From a virus: 64,000 nucleotides of DNA. The position numbers and the translations under genes are program-made. The DNA lies in IMG/VR virus record IMGVR_UViG_3300025162_000046, positions 1 to 64,000 of that record. The stretch is one strand, 5' to 3'. Shown here piece by piece: positions 1 through 9,900 of the stretch. The notes beneath the pieces were generated by a model. That model ran no database searches. It worked only from the letters and a program-made list of their open reading frames with translations, and was not told where the DNA came from. The stretch's first letter is position 1, and every line of letters begins with the position of its first letter.

Positions 1-1879
1 CAATGGTCTGTCCTAACAAAGCGTGAGGGCCTGCGATCAATTTGAAATTCGCTCCGCCGCTGAATTGAAGTGCGGAAGTCGGCACGGCGGTAGTCCAGAA
101 AATCCTATCGATGTTATTCATACGAGCAAAGTCGCGCTCTCGGTTTGCCATTCCTTCCTTGGTGTGAACCTTCTCAAAAAAAGGAGAGGATTCAAGCATA
201 TTGAGCATTGGCTCAAATAATAACTCGGAAGATTTCTTTTGTGAAGTTGCGCAGAAGGCTTGGGCATATATGGTGGCGGGGGAATGACCGAAGAAACGCC
301 ACGGCGAGCGCATCATAGATAGATGAGTTCCTATGTATAGATTGACGAGAACCGCCAAAAAAGAATTATGGGTGACAATATAATCATCCGTCAAATATAA
401 GCATTCCGGGTGGTCTATCATTATACAGGTCGCTTCTGCATCTTCAACTTGCTCTATTCTTGACAAGTATAAAACTTGCGTTTTTCTTTTTGTTCTTGGG
501 CGATTAAAATGATAATCAACTATGTCTTGCTTTCTCTTTAAAGAAAAAATAGGAAATTTGTTGGAAGGAAATGATATAAAAATAAAATAGCAAGGAAAGT
601 TTATTTTACAGTGGGGTCTAATAGTATCATCTCTGCTCCAAGAGGCAAGCCCCCCCAGCCCCCTCACTAATGTGAGCATATTATCCCTTAATTTTTCACT
701 AGTAGTGTTAAATACCGCTAGTCCCGATCGTTTAACCGCTGTGCCATCCGTATCCATCAGCCCCTGAAGCAATGCAATACGATTCCAAATAGAATCGTAA
801 AGATATTCCTCAGGGATAAATTTATTATTACTTCGTGTCTCTCTCAAACCTAATCGCCCTAATTCTTTTTTATAAGGGTTGCCTTTAGTATGATGATATG
901 TGAATATAGTCTGATAGTCGCATGAAACCGTTTTTGAAATTCGTGCCTGCACATCACTCGATAATTCTTTTTCAACTCGAGCATGAATTTCTTTATCATC
1001 TCCTACAAGTGTGACGGCTGATCCAAAATATCCGTCACCCAATAGAGCCCCTAAAGTATACGGGGATATAATATGGGGGTTTGCCTTGTGAAGAACAGGC
1101 TCCGTTAAAGGTATAAACCAACGATCCTTTGGGTTCTTTTCAATGGACTCTAAAATCCCTTGAGTGGTGATTGTTTTCCAATTAGGAGTTTGGAATTCTT
1201 TTTTCATATATTTTTTTTGTTGTTTATTCCACTCGATAGAGCACTTAGATTTTGCTGCTTTCCACAAATGTTCTCGACCTATATAAGTTTCTCTCCCATC
1301 AGAAAAGGTAGCTCTGAAGATTTCCTTTCTACCCTGCGGTGAGACTTTTATCACATTTGCAAATGATCCATCAGGCGTGCATACTTTTTCACCTACCTGA
1401 ATATCTCCTATGGGGATATCTCCGTGTTCGTAAGTCTTTATATTACAATCGTTCCTCTCCATTTTCCCAAAGCCGATGAAAGAATAAAGAACAGCGGTTC
1501 GATACGGCGCAGTAGGATTCATGAAATCAATAAAGGCTTGCTTGACCTGTGGCCAAATGGTTTGCGCGACAGGACCTAAATAACGCTCAGTAAGAAATTC
1601 CTCTGGTGTAGGGGGCCTATCACGATAATTGAGTCGCCAGCTATTGGATAGAAGATCCGCTTTTTGACTTTCATCAAGATCTTGATTGGTGAGAATAAAT
1701 TCAAGTGCTGTTTTGAGTTGCTGGACATTAAGACCCGTGAACTCAGGTCTGGCGAGAGCAGCCGGATCTCCTGAGAGAACATCTTTGAAAATAAATTGTA
1801 AATTGTTAAGTAGCTCAGGATCAAATGTGGATAGATCGACCCCCTTTGCTTCTTCAAGAAAAGGGTTATTTGTGGACAT
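1..1879 (-). CDS. terL: Terminase large subunit, intein-interrupted, partial
   Basis: Probable large terminase subunit, the ATPase/nuclease motor that packages DNA into the phage head. It is read on the minus strand from ATG 1879 (AAAGGA upstream) and runs off the left edge without a stop. Visible are 139 host residues, an in-frame 366-residue insertion, then 121 host residues. Removing the insertion joins IGFGK to SFLAVLVNLY, a P-loop-like Walker A. Downstream host sequence (PWRFFGHSPATIYAQ, GGANFKLIAGPHALLGQ) fits the TerL ATPase fold. Walker B and the nuclease domain lie outside the window. Naming it TerL rests on the P-loop context and general resemblance; another phage P-loop ATPase is the alternative. 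The long intein explains why the first 1.9 kb can look non-coding on the plus strand. Confidence 0.65.
   Translation of the reverse strand, partial: MSTNNPFLEEAKGVDLSTFDPELLNNLQFIFKDVLSGDPAALARPEFTGLNVQQLKTALEFILTNQDLDESQKADLLSNSWRLNYRDRPPTPEEFLTERYLGPVAQTIWPQVKQAFIDFMNPTAPYRTAVLYSFIGFGKMERNDCNIKTYEHGDIPIGDIQVGEKVCTPDGSFANVIKVSPQGRKEIFRATFSDGRETYIGREHLWKAAKSKCSIEWNKQQKKYMKKEFQTPNWKTITTQGILESIEKNPKDRWFIPLTEPVLHKANPHIISPYTLGALLGDGYFGSAVTLVGDDKEIHARVEKELSSDVQARISKTVSCDYQTIFTYHHTKGNPYKKELGRLGLRETRSNNKFIPEEYLYDSIWNRIALLQGLMDTDGTAVKRSGLAVFNTTSEKLRDNMLTLVRGLGGLASWSRDDTIRPHCKINFPCYFIFISFPSNKFPIFSLKRKQDIVDYHFNRPRTKRKTQVLYLSRIEQVEDAEATCIMIDHPECLYLTDDYIVTHNSFLAVLVNLYIGTHLSMMRSPWRFFGHSPATIYAQAFCATSQKKSSELLFEPMLNMLESSPFFEKVHTKEGMANRERDFARMNNIDRIFWTTAVPTSALQFSGGANFKLIAGPHALLGQTI
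365..1462 (-). mobile_element. Intein with LAGLIDADG endonuclease, probable class 3
   Basis: In-frame intein of 366 residues inside the terminase P-loop, between GFGK and SFLAV. The splicing blocks are readable: an N-terminal block with GDIQVGEK, a B block with REHLW, and a C-terminal end VTHN followed by Ser. The first residue is Met, not Cys or Ser. The Trp two residues after the B-block His, Cys in ATCIMID, and Thr before the final HN together match the WCT signature of class 3 inteins, which do not need an N-terminal nucleophile. Two LAGLIDADG motifs, LGALLGDGYF and LLQGLMDTDG, mark a homing endonuclease domain. Alternative: a class 1 intein starting at the Cys five residues later, which would leave MERND as host sequence. 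Confidence 0.85.
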
Positions 1880-2112
1880 CTTAGTCTTTTCCTTTGGCGC
1901 CACTAATTATCTTAGTAAGCACACTCCTTATTTAGTGTGCCGGAATTCGAGGAAACTCGGATGAATGCGAAAAATGTTGCAAATGCATGCAAAATGCTCG
2001 GGCTTACGTGTGAGCCAACCGTCCTCTTAACATATGTGAGGCAAAAACCAAGCGCGCCGGCAATAAAGCGCAGCACATCTTAAACCACCATACGTGGCAC
2101 GAACAACGTTGG
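1880..2112. promoter_or_regulatory. Divergent intergenic region between terL and the next gene
   Basis: No gene is seen in this stretch. It holds one ACTAATTA copy on the plus strand (1902-1909) and a 7-bp hairpin (1919-1925 with 1934-1940, loop of eight) without a clear T-run. It should contain the start signals for the leftward terminase and the rightward gene at 2134. Confidence 0.45.
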
Positions 2113-2130
2113 TGACCCTGAGGAGGGTCA
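2113..2130 (+). promoter_or_regulatory. Hairpin over the ribosome-binding site of the gene at 2134
   Basis: TGACCCT (2113-2119) pairs perfectly with AGGGTCA (2124-2130) around a GAGG loop. The GGAGG ribosome-binding sequence (2122-2126) is split between loop and stem, and ATG follows at 2134, so translation may be structurally controlled. Confidence 0.5.
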
Positions 2131-2133
2131 ATT

Positions 2134-3642
2134 ATGAACAGAGCGGAATTCCGCCGAATGGCAGAGATCAAAGCTAAGATCACTGTAGCAAAAAGACGCC
2201 GTATGCGTGAGGCTGGCGTCCCCGTAGCAGTAGGCCCGGACAAGGGTGAGAATGCTTACATCAAGTCACCTCTTTCTGGTGAAGAGCTGAAAGTTGTAGA
2301 AGCATATCGCAAGTGGAAACGCGCACGCGTTCAAGAAGGCGAAGCTGCTGCTCCCGCTGATGATGGCGCCGAGGCTCCGGCAACGAATGTGACTGCCGAA
2401 TCTCGCAACATGCGTATTCTTCGTCTTAAAAGGAAGATTGAGCGTCGTCGCCGAGTCGAAGGCCTCAAGCGTCAGCTCGCAGAGAAGCGCAATGCCGAAA
2501 AACCGGATGCTCTTCGTTCACAAGCCCTTGCACTCAAAGAAAGGATTCAAAAGGTCCGCAAAGCTCTTAGAACTTTGAGTCTTCGTGAAGGCGCTCCCGG
2601 AGCCGCCCCAATGGCCCCCCCTCCTGACGCTTCTTCGCCCCCAATGGGCGCAGCCGCTCCTGGTGCCGATGGCATGCCCGGAGCAATTCCAAATCTCCCG
2701 CCAGAAATTACTGCGGAGATTCAGAATATCGCAACAGCAGCGCAGTCACTTGCACAGATGGCTGGCGTAGCACCAGAAGCACCACAACCCGGCGCGGATC
2801 TTGGCGCAGGTATTCCTCCTGAAGGTGCCGCTCCTGGTAGTTCCGGAATGCTTCCTGAGAAGGCTCAGCGCATCGCTCGTATCAAGGCTCTTCTTGAGAA
2901 GAAGAAAGCCGAAAAGGGTGATGACAAAAAGAAAGAGAAAAAGGCTGAGAAGGAAGATGAGAAAGACGAGAAGGGCAAGAAGAAATTCCCCTTCAGCAAG
3001 AAGAAGGAATCGTGGGAAGATAATGAGGCTAATAGAAAAAACACTAAACTCATGGCTAATAAACTTATGCCTCTTACTCAAATGATTCCAGACGAATTCT
3101 ACGCAGATGAAGAAGAAGATGAGGACGGGAAGCTGATGGACAGCGTGCGCAATCGTGCCACTGCTCGTCGTGAGGCCCTCCAGAAAATCCGCGCTCGCGC
3201 GATGAACGAAAGATCCTATGAAGCCGAAGAGGCTTCTGATGGTGATGTCAAGGGTTTTGTAAAGAACGCGCTTGACCTTGGTCAGCGTGGCTATGAACTT
3301 AACCAAGACCGCGTGATTCAGCAAGCTGGTGTCAAGCATGACGGAGCATCTCCTTCCATGCCTGGCAGAAAGGAAGCAACCTCAAGTATTAGCCCTGCCC
3401 GCACCTGGCCCGCTAAGGACCTCAAGTATGGTGGGAAGGTTCCTGATAGTTTCGCACGAACCCCCGATTATAACCCCGTTCGTAAGTCTGGTGGGCAACC
3501 GCGTATGCCCGGACAGGGGGATAAGGGGGCTGTGACTAAGGAATCTGTCGAGCAAGATTGGTCAGAAAAAAATATTGATCATTTCCTTGAGAGGAAGGAG
3601 CTCAACTTTCGCGATTTACTTAAAAGTGGTCGCCTCGGCTGA
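2134..3642 (+). CDS. Highly charged low-complexity protein, unknown
   Basis: 502 residues, not recognised. The N-terminal third is very basic (RRRMREAG, KRKIERRRRVEG), the middle is rich in Ala, Pro and Gly (about 145-235), then comes a Lys/Glu-rich block (about 250-300) that may be helical or disordered. The C-terminus reads ERKELNFRDLLKSGRLG. Its position beside the terminase suggests a head or packaging role, but that is inference only. The last ten residues and stop are closely matched by the end of the truncated endonuclease reading frame just downstream (RELLASGRLG), which points to a duplicated gene tail. The start is set by a ribosome-binding site lying in a hairpin. Confidence 0.7.
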   Translation: MNRAEFRRMAEIKAKITVAKRRRMREAGVPVAVGPDKGENAYIKSPLSGEELKVVEAYRKWKRARVQEGEAAAPADDGAEAPATNVTAESRNMRILRLKRKIERRRRVEGLKRQLAEKRNAEKPDALRSQALALKERIQKVRKALRTLSLREGAPGAAPMAPPPDASSPPMGAAAPGADGMPGAIPNLPPEITAEIQNIATAAQSLAQMAGVAPEAPQPGADLGAGIPPEGAAPGSSGMLPEKAQRIARIKALLEKKKAEKGDDKKKEKKAEKEDEKDEKGKKKFPFSKKKESWEDNEANRKNTKLMANKLMPLTQMIPDEFYADEEEDEDGKLMDSVRNRATARREALQKIRARAMNERSYEAEEASDGDVKGFVKNALDLGQRGYELNQDRVIQQAGVKHDGASPSMPGRKEATSSISPARTWPAKDLKYGGKVPDSFARTPDYNPVRKSGGQPRMPGQGDKGAVTKESVEQDWSEKNIDHFLERKELNFRDLLKSGRLG

Positions 3643-3680
3643 TAAGAACTTAATTTTTAGGGCCTTCTAACCGGAGGTTG

Positions 3681-3718
3681 AAGCCTCCACTAATTATATT
3701 ATTGGTGGAGGCTTTTTT
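3681..3718 (+). promoter_or_regulatory. Terminator-like hairpin with internal promoter-like motif and buried RBS
   Basis: AAGCCTCCAC (3681-3690) pairs with GTGGAGGCTT (3705-3714), followed by a run of Ts that abuts ATG 3719. The loop side carries ACTAATTA (3689-3696). The right arm carries the GGAGG ribosome-binding sequence (3707-3711). Confidence 0.7.
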
Positions 3719-3883
3719 ATGCCCTGTTATGTTTATGTCTATCTTGACCCTCGAAAACCGGGGATATTTGGATACGGGGAATACAAGTTTGACCATGAAC
3801 CTTTTTATGTAGGGTATAGCTCGCGTCAATTCCGTATGAGTGAACACCTTCGCGAGCTTTTAGCTAGTGGCCGTTTAGGTTAA
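3719..3883 (+). pseudogene. Truncated GIY-YIG homing endonuclease
   Basis: 54 codons encoding only the first part of a GIY-YIG domain. YVYVYLDPRKPG and EPFYVGY closely match the intact gene at 3938, then the frame ends ELLASGRLG and stop. The rest of the nuclease and its DNA-binding region are missing. The ending resembles the end of the protein at 2134-3642 rather than a GIY-YIG protein, so it looks like a recombination product between an endonuclease gene and a copy of the neighbour's 3' end. Confidence 0.7.
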
Positions 3884-3905
3884 ACTTTAGCAACTTCCCA
3901 GAGAT

Positions 3906-3937
3906 AAAACTCCCACTAATTATAGTGGGAGTTTTTT
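3906..3937 (+). promoter_or_regulatory. Terminator-like hairpin with internal promoter-like motif and buried RBS
   Basis: A perfect 13-bp stem (3906-3918 with 3923-3935) with loop ATTA, running into Ts directly before ATG 3938. It contains ACTAATTA (3915-3922) and GGGAG (3927-3931) in the right arm. Confidence 0.75.
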
Positions 3938-4720
3938 ATGCCATACGTGTATGTTTACCTGGACCCTCGTAAACCGGGAATTTTCGAATACGGGGATTAT
4001 AAATTCGATTATGAACCTTTCTATGTAGGCTACGGGAGTCAGCAAACAAGAATGAGAGCCCATTTAAGAGACGCTAAAAAACATAAGGGCTCTGAGCACC
4101 CTAAATTCGCGAAAATTCATAAGATTTGGGCGGAAGGACTGGATCCTATTCTTATTCAGTATCAAAAAAATCTAAGTAGAGAGAAAGCCTGCGAATTAGA
4201 GCATAACATGGTAATCACGATAGGTCGGCAGGACTTGAAAAAAGGGCCACTAACCAATCTTACTGATGCGGGAGAGACCAATTTGAATCGGTCGTATAAA
4301 CCGAGACCTCAGCCAACGAGAACACGAGAAAAAATTCGGGACACTCTAAAGCAAAAATACATTGATCACCCAGAATTGCGTGAAAAACCTTTCTCGCAAG
4401 ACACCCGAAAAAAAATTAGCGCGGGGCTTATAAAAGCCTACGCAGCTGGAAAAAAAATGCCGGTAACTGGTGGCTGGAAGTTATCTGAAGAGGTTATAAA
4501 AGAAATGTCAGAAAGAAGTAAATTACAAAAGCATCCAACAGGGATTAATGCCGCAAATTGGTCAGGATGGGCTTACGACCCTCAAAAAAACATATCTTAC
4601 GCTACCGCAAAGTTGGCCGCAAGATACGAGCAAGTGGCTAATGGGACTATTCTTTGGAGAATTCAAAAAGGTAAATGGAAATACCTTCAAGAACCTCAGG
4701 GAACTCAGGTCTTTGAGTAA
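3938..4720 (+). CDS. GIY-YIG homing endonuclease
   Basis: 260 residues. Free-standing homing endonuclease of the GIY-YIG family, which cuts DNA of endonuclease-free relatives and promotes its own spread. The N-terminal domain shows YVYVYLDPRKPG and FYVGYGSQQTRMRAHLRDA (the second half of the signature and the conserved Arg), with the later conserved Glu in KACELEHNMV. The C-terminal half is basic, with a NUMOD3-like segment around DTRKKISAGL. It sits between a likely head-region gene and an AAA+ ATPase and is preceded by a hairpin that hides its ribosome-binding site. Confidence 0.85.
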   Translation: MPYVYVYLDPRKPGIFEYGDYKFDYEPFYVGYGSQQTRMRAHLRDAKKHKGSEHPKFAKIHKIWAEGLDPILIQYQKNLSREKACELEHNMVITIGRQDLKKGPLTNLTDAGETNLNRSYKPRPQPTRTREKIRDTLKQKYIDHPELREKPFSQDTRKKISAGLIKAYAAGKKMPVTGGWKLSEEVIKEMSERSKLQKHPTGINAANWSGWAYDPQKNISYATAKLAARYEQVANGTILWRIQKGKWKYLQEPQGTQVFE

Positions 4721-4725
4721 ATCTT

Positions 4726-4733
4726 ACTAATTA
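4726..4733 (+). promoter_or_regulatory. ACTAATTA motif before the AAA+ ATPase gene
   Basis: Exact ACTAATTA between the endonuclease stop and the start at 4758, with AAAGGAG close to that start. Candidate phage promoter element. Confidence 0.55.
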
Positions 4734-4757
4734 AAAGACTTCCTAAAGGAGAATAAT

Positions 4758-6875
4758 ATGGCAGAGCAAGGCCTACCAAAAGTAAAGAAATCAGAAGGAG
4801 ACGAAACTGCCGATAATTGGCTCAAGGGCGAAGCTACTTGGCCGGTTTCTGAAATCGATCCTTCTGTTATAGATCCGGATGGTTTGTTTTTGCCAAAGGA
4901 CCCGAGAAGCATCGCGGAAGAACAACAAGATCGCGAACGCGGGTCTAAAGATTTATACCAGCAGAAGTTCAAACCGCCGTTCGGAGCAATCCAAAACGAC
5001 TGGGAGTCTAACATAGATCCCCGTGCTGATGAAAAAGATGCTAAAGGCCCCGTCTCTAAGCATGCAGCGGCTAATCGGGATCACGCAAAAGATGGCGAGC
5101 GCAATCAAGGGGCCAAGGCTGATATCACCACGGATTATATGAATAAGGAACCAAAAGAGAAGCTTTTTTCTGATGAAAAGAAACTCACGGAGATGTCTAT
5201 AGAAGAGCTTGAAAGACTCCTTGAGGCAGAGGATATTCCAGTTGAGGCGGATCTTCTCACAAATCTACCTCCTCTACCTGAAGCCCCAATTTCTAACTCG
5301 GATTACAATTCTGAAGAAGATGATGAAGAGACAGAAGCGCTTGATACTTTTGAGCATGCCAGCCATGACCCTGTGCCAAAAGAGGGCCCAATCGAGACCG
5401 TCCTCCATACCGGGGCTTATCACGATCAACTCCAAGAAGCCGGTGGCAAGGGCGCTTTTGGCCAATTTTTTCAAGAGAATCCAAATGCTTTCCATGAGGA
5501 TCCTAAGAACGCTTTTCATCGCTATAAAAAATGGGCCGACAAAAAAGGAATTGAACAAGGTTGGTGGCAAACATTCCAGCGCGCGCATGCTAAGGGAGCT
5601 GGTGGTTCTGCTACTGCTACAAAAGCGCCTCGACCTGGGAAAGCTCCTCCTCCTGATGCGGCCCCGCCAGCACCAAGGCCTTCTATCCAAAGCGCAGACT
5701 TAGATAGCGAGTTTGGTGATATGCTGGGGCCCCTCGCCAAGGCAACAGAAGAGCAACTTTCATCTGAACTTACGGTGGATGAGAAGTATTCTCAGCTTCT
5801 TTCTAAAGTATACGATTGGGCGACAACTCCCATGGAGCCTTTTGAGAAAGATCCATCTAAGAAAACCTCGGGTAGCAAACGCCATATAATGATCTGTGGT
5901 TCAGCAGGGGTGGGCAAAACATTTAGTGTGAAAGAAGCGGTTCTTCGAGCGGTAAATGAGGGGATCAAATTCAAAACTCAATATGTTCGCGGAACGATTG
6001 GCAAATCCATTTCTAATGTCATGGCATTCCTTTATCGATTCCGCCAAGGCTATCTCATCATATTCGATGACTGCGATGACTTTCTTGATTCAGATCTTGG
6101 CAATGTCATGAAAGGAGTATTTGAGCTTGATGCCCCGACAACAAACACCGGCTCTGTCGGCGTTCGTAAGATGGCAGCGAAGAATATGCTCGATCTCGAA
6201 GATCAGCCTCTTGAAGAAAGCGAAGCTATTCGTAAATTCCTTCGAGGCGAATTCCTGAACGAGGCCGCGGATGAAGACATGCCAATGGACGAGGTGGTGG
6301 ATGAGGCTGATGATGAAGAAGAATTTGAACGCGATGGAATGGATGATACTGGTAATGAAGATAAAGCCGAAGAACTTCTCCCCGCTCGTATCAATTTCCA
6401 ATCTCGCATCCTCTTCATTTCCAACAAAAAAAGAACTCAAATTGACGCTGCTGTTAGATCTCGTCTCAGCGTAATAGAGTTGTATCTCTCGGCACAAGAG
6501 ATTATTGGCCGCATCAGAGAGATTTTCGCGCAGCTTCTCAAAAATGAAGCTACAGTTCCCAAGGCTCGCCTCGAGTGGGCAAAAACTAACGCTCTTCGTT
6601 GGTTAGAACTTACAGTCAAGGCCAATGGGCAACCAATCGAATTCCTTGGGGGCCGTTCGCTTCAACTTCCTTTTGAGCCCGATGCTACGATTATTGAGTT
6701 CCGAACTTATATTGATCTCGTGAGTGGCTGGCTTTCTCAATCGAAAAAATATGAGCGTGAGCATAAAGGTATATCTCTTATGACACAGCCGAAACTTCCG
6801 ATGGATTTCCTTCGCGGGTTCTTGATGGGCGAGTTAGTTCCTATTCTTAAGGATGCAACGAAAGGTCGTCGATAA
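4758..6875 (+). CDS. AAA+ ATPase with long acidic N-terminal region
   Basis: 705 residues. Residues 1 to about 340 are acidic and low in complexity, probably flexible. The AAA+ core follows: Walker A GSAGVGKT (about 381-388), Walker B YLIIFDDCDDF (about 432-442), then RILFISNKK and a conserved arginine region DAAVRSRLSVIEL (about 550-575). An acidic insertion (about 500-545) lies between Walker B and the arginine region. The core should act as an oligomeric ATP-driven remodeller; partner and substrate are not visible. A clamp-loader role is possible but unsupported. The stop TAA overlaps the next ATG (TAATG), so translation is coupled to the tiny gene that follows. Confidence 0.8.
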   Translation: MAEQGLPKVKKSEGDETADNWLKGEATWPVSEIDPSVIDPDGLFLPKDPRSIAEEQQDRERGSKDLYQQKFKPPFGAIQNDWESNIDPRADEKDAKGPVSKHAAANRDHAKDGERNQGAKADITTDYMNKEPKEKLFSDEKKLTEMSIEELERLLEAEDIPVEADLLTNLPPLPEAPISNSDYNSEEDDEETEALDTFEHASHDPVPKEGPIETVLHTGAYHDQLQEAGGKGAFGQFFQENPNAFHEDPKNAFHRYKKWADKKGIEQGWWQTFQRAHAKGAGGSATATKAPRPGKAPPPDAAPPAPRPSIQSADLDSEFGDMLGPLAKATEEQLSSELTVDEKYSQLLSKVYDWATTPMEPFEKDPSKKTSGSKRHIMICGSAGVGKTFSVKEAVLRAVNEGIKFKTQYVRGTIGKSISNVMAFLYRFRQGYLIIFDDCDDFLDSDLGNVMKGVFELDAPTTNTGSVGVRKMAAKNMLDLEDQPLEESEAIRKFLRGEFLNEAADEDMPMDEVVDEADDEEEFERDGMDDTGNEDKAEELLPARINFQSRILFISNKKRTQIDAAVRSRLSVIELYLSAQEIIGRIREIFAQLLKNEATVPKARLEWAKTNALRWLELTVKANGQPIEFLGGRSLQLPFEPDATIIEFRTYIDLVSGWLSQSKKYEREHKGISLMTQPKLPMDFLRGFLMGELVPILKDATKGRR

Positions 6876-6964
6876 TGAAAGATCTCGGTGATGTTGGTGA
6901 CTTCGAACGCCCTGGACTTTCGGTAGAAGCTTTTCTTAAGACAGCGGGGGTAGCTAATGCTTAA
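6875..6964 (+). CDS. 29-residue peptide with the DLGDVGDF motif
   Basis: Tiny gene of 29 codons, wedged by overlaps between two large genes: it starts in the stop of the ATPase gene (TAATG) and ends 8 bases inside the next gene. It begins MKDLGDVGDFERPG and continues SVEAFLKTAG. The same DLGD-x-GDF pattern followed by Pro and an E-x-FL element appears near the start of the protein at 15247-15771 and near the right end of the window. The shared peptide and tight coupling argue that it is expressed. Function unknown; a docking or sorting peptide is conceivable. Confidence 0.6.
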   Translation: MKDLGDVGDFERPGLSVEAFLKTAGVANA

Positions 6965-9900
6965 TAATTTTCAAGAAGGCGGCAATGCCATCAAAGACGC
7001 GGTGGATGTTCCTACCGCGAATGTCATGCCGACCATTGAAGCTTATATCATCGATGTTATCTCCAAACTTGATCATAAAGCTTGGGCAAAGATAGGCTCA
7101 ACGGGTAAAAAGAAAATAAAAAACGGGGATATAGATCTCGCATTCGACACGGATCTATCCTTAGAAGAGCTTTCCGCCGAATTAGATAAACTTGGTATTG
7201 AGCATGTAGTGTCTAAAGGGTTTCACGAACTCAATACAAAATTCCATCAGTATTCTCCCGAAGGAGAAGGGCTACCTGAATTCGCCCAAGTGGATTTGAT
7301 GGTAGGGAATCTCGATTGGCTTCAATTCGCTTATTTCACCGCGCCTGAGGCAGAAACTCATTACAAAGCAAAGCACCACACCGCGACCCTTTTTGGTCTT
7401 CTCAGAGGAACGGATATTGAAGGTGATGACGGTTCATTGACTGGATGGTCGATGGCGGTTGCTTACGGGGTATTCAATCGTAAGAGTATCAAGTATGTGA
7501 ATAAAAAAGGCAATGAAGATACTAAGGCAGAGAAGCTTAGTGGGTATTTTCCCAGCCCTAAAGTTTTCTGTGAGGTAATATCCGAGCGGAGTTTAGAACC
7601 TTGGAGTCCCGAGGATCTTATGGATACTTGTGAGGCTATCTGGGAAAAAATCAAGCAGCGATATTCTCCCGAACAACAACACACCATCTTCAAAACGATT
7701 ACGCGCTGGTGTGCAAACCAAGAAATTGAAGTGCCTGATCTGATGCCTTCTCTTCAAGAAGCGTTAGACCATATTATTACAAAAGAAAAACTCCATCAGA
7801 CTCACGCCGAAGATATGGTGTTGTATGGTGCAGAAGGTATCGAGTTTACTCTCGAAACCTTCGAATCCCTGTTTCATCAATTACAGACGGGGGAACCTAC
7901 TGTGGAAAGGAATTTAAGCGTTAAGGCGGATGGCGCGCCTGTAGTATTTGCTGGTAAGAGTTTCGCACATATCAAAGTCCCCTTCGTTGCAGCTAAGGCT
8001 ATCTTAGCTAAGAACGCCAAGTATGCGACTAACGAGGAAGAGCTTGTTGAGTTATTCGGCAATCGCCCTGGGCTGCTTCTTAAGATGCGAGCATTACTCA
8101 AATATGTCCCCGCAATTGGATTTCCCGAGGGAGAATGCTGGCGAGGAGATTTTTTATTCGCGCATGATGCCCTTCAACATCTTTCTATCGAAGGGAAAGA
8201 GTATGTCACGATGCATCCTAATAGCCTCTATTATGCGACTCAGGCTAATAGCGATTTAGCAGCGAGAGTTGAGGAGGCTGAGATCGGCGTTGTATGGCAT
8301 ACCCGATACAATGGTGAAGATGTTACCACAGCGGAGCCCATCTATTCAACAGATGTATCTGAACTCAATGACATTCCCCAAGTGTTCCAGACTGACCCTT
8401 ATCTTCGAAGTCTTGCCGGAGGAGTATTCACTCATGAAGAGGAATCGAAAATAGAACATCTATTGGACTTCGCTCATCAGGCAAAAGAAGAACTCCTTCA
8501 AAGCGATGATTATTCTACGATTCTCGCGGATGAAGACTTCATAAAGAATTTCTTTACGATTTTTGAAAATCACAAAGTGCGTTCAGGCGCAATAGGAATA
8601 GACCCTTTGACTTTTATTCCTGAACTAATGGAATGGTCAATTGGTCGCTTTGAAAAGAAAATTGCGAGTCTCAAGACAGATAAGGCTCGAGCGAGCTATG
8701 AAGAAAAAAAAGCTCAATTCCTTGAGCTCCTCGAGAGTCGCAAAGACACCTTACTCACGATGCTTGACCTTATGAAAGATATCGCTGAAGTCAAAGACAT
8801 GTTTGTTGATAAACTTAATCATTTCGGAATGTTTGAAACCTTTTATAAGACTATGTCGGATGGCGCGTTTCATCGAACGGGACAAGAAGGATTTGTCATC
8901 TCTGATACAATCGGCAACTCTTTGAAACTTATCAATCGCGCTGAGTTCAGCCATCTCAATTTCTCCCCAGATACGGAGAATGGATGGAAAGTAGAAGCGG
9001 AGACTTTCAATGAGGATGCTCCTAAGGACCCCATGAAAATTGAAGCATATCTCGCGAATCAGTTAGGTTTAGTAATCACAAAAAAAAGTTCAACTACTTG
9101 GTCCGCTCGAGACCCGGAGAACGAAAGAAAAGATAAAGCTATTCGCGCCCAGCGTATTCTCAAAGGAGAATTACAACGAGATGGGAAAGACCTTATCCTT
9201 CCGACCGGTATAAAAATAGAATTCAAAGATGAAAAAGCACTGAAACAAAATGCTAAGCACGAAGATAATGTTGAGACTCGATACTTCCGTATTCTTGAAG
9301 AAAACTTCAATAGAGCGTTGGGCGCTCGTAAATCAATTAATGTCCAGATCAAAGGGCAAAAAAAGACTATGCTTATTCAGGGAGTTGCGGGGGTTAAAGT
9401 TGTTGAGGGGACTCCTAAAGCAGATTTTGCTTTTGTGGATAAAGCGGGTTATGAGATTTACTATATTAGCCACAAGGCCGGCACAACGCCTGCTCACTAT
9501 CAGCAATACGGAGGTCTGAAGGATCTCAAGGACTCGCCGGCTTGGGATTTAATTGCCCCGGAGCTTGCCAAGAAAATTCGTAAAACAATTAGGGGAGTAG
9601 AGTTTGGCTCCGGGCTCGCGGTAAAAAAGAGTTTAAAAAATACGGGGCCAGAAGGCCAGATTAAAAAATTGGCCGCTTATGGACAGGATTATAATTCCAG
9701 TGCCGAGGGCCCTCAGAATGTATCCGCTATCATACAAGGAGAGATTTCCTTTACTCCCGCGGGTTCGGGGACTTACGATCTAAATGCCGCTCATGTCTAT
9801 CTTAATGGAGAAAATATGTCTGGCGACGCTGATCCTGTTTTCATTGTCAGATATGATAGTGAAAGAGATAGCCTGATAGGCGGAATCAAGTTTGTCAACG

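Noticed and set aside
1447-1462. Terminase intein starting at the Cys five residues later (class 1)
   Set aside because: Using Met as first residue restores GFGK-SFLAV and the WCT residues are all in place; kept only as the stated alternative.
1-1879. First 1.9 kb as a non-coding or plus-strand region with several small ORFs
   Set aside because: A single open minus-strand frame without a stop covers the whole stretch and encodes terminase with an intein; the small plus-strand frames have no family features.
2746-3339. 197-residue minus-strand hydrophobic ORF
   Set aside because: Antisense of the Lys/Glu-rich protein; same artefact of codon composition.
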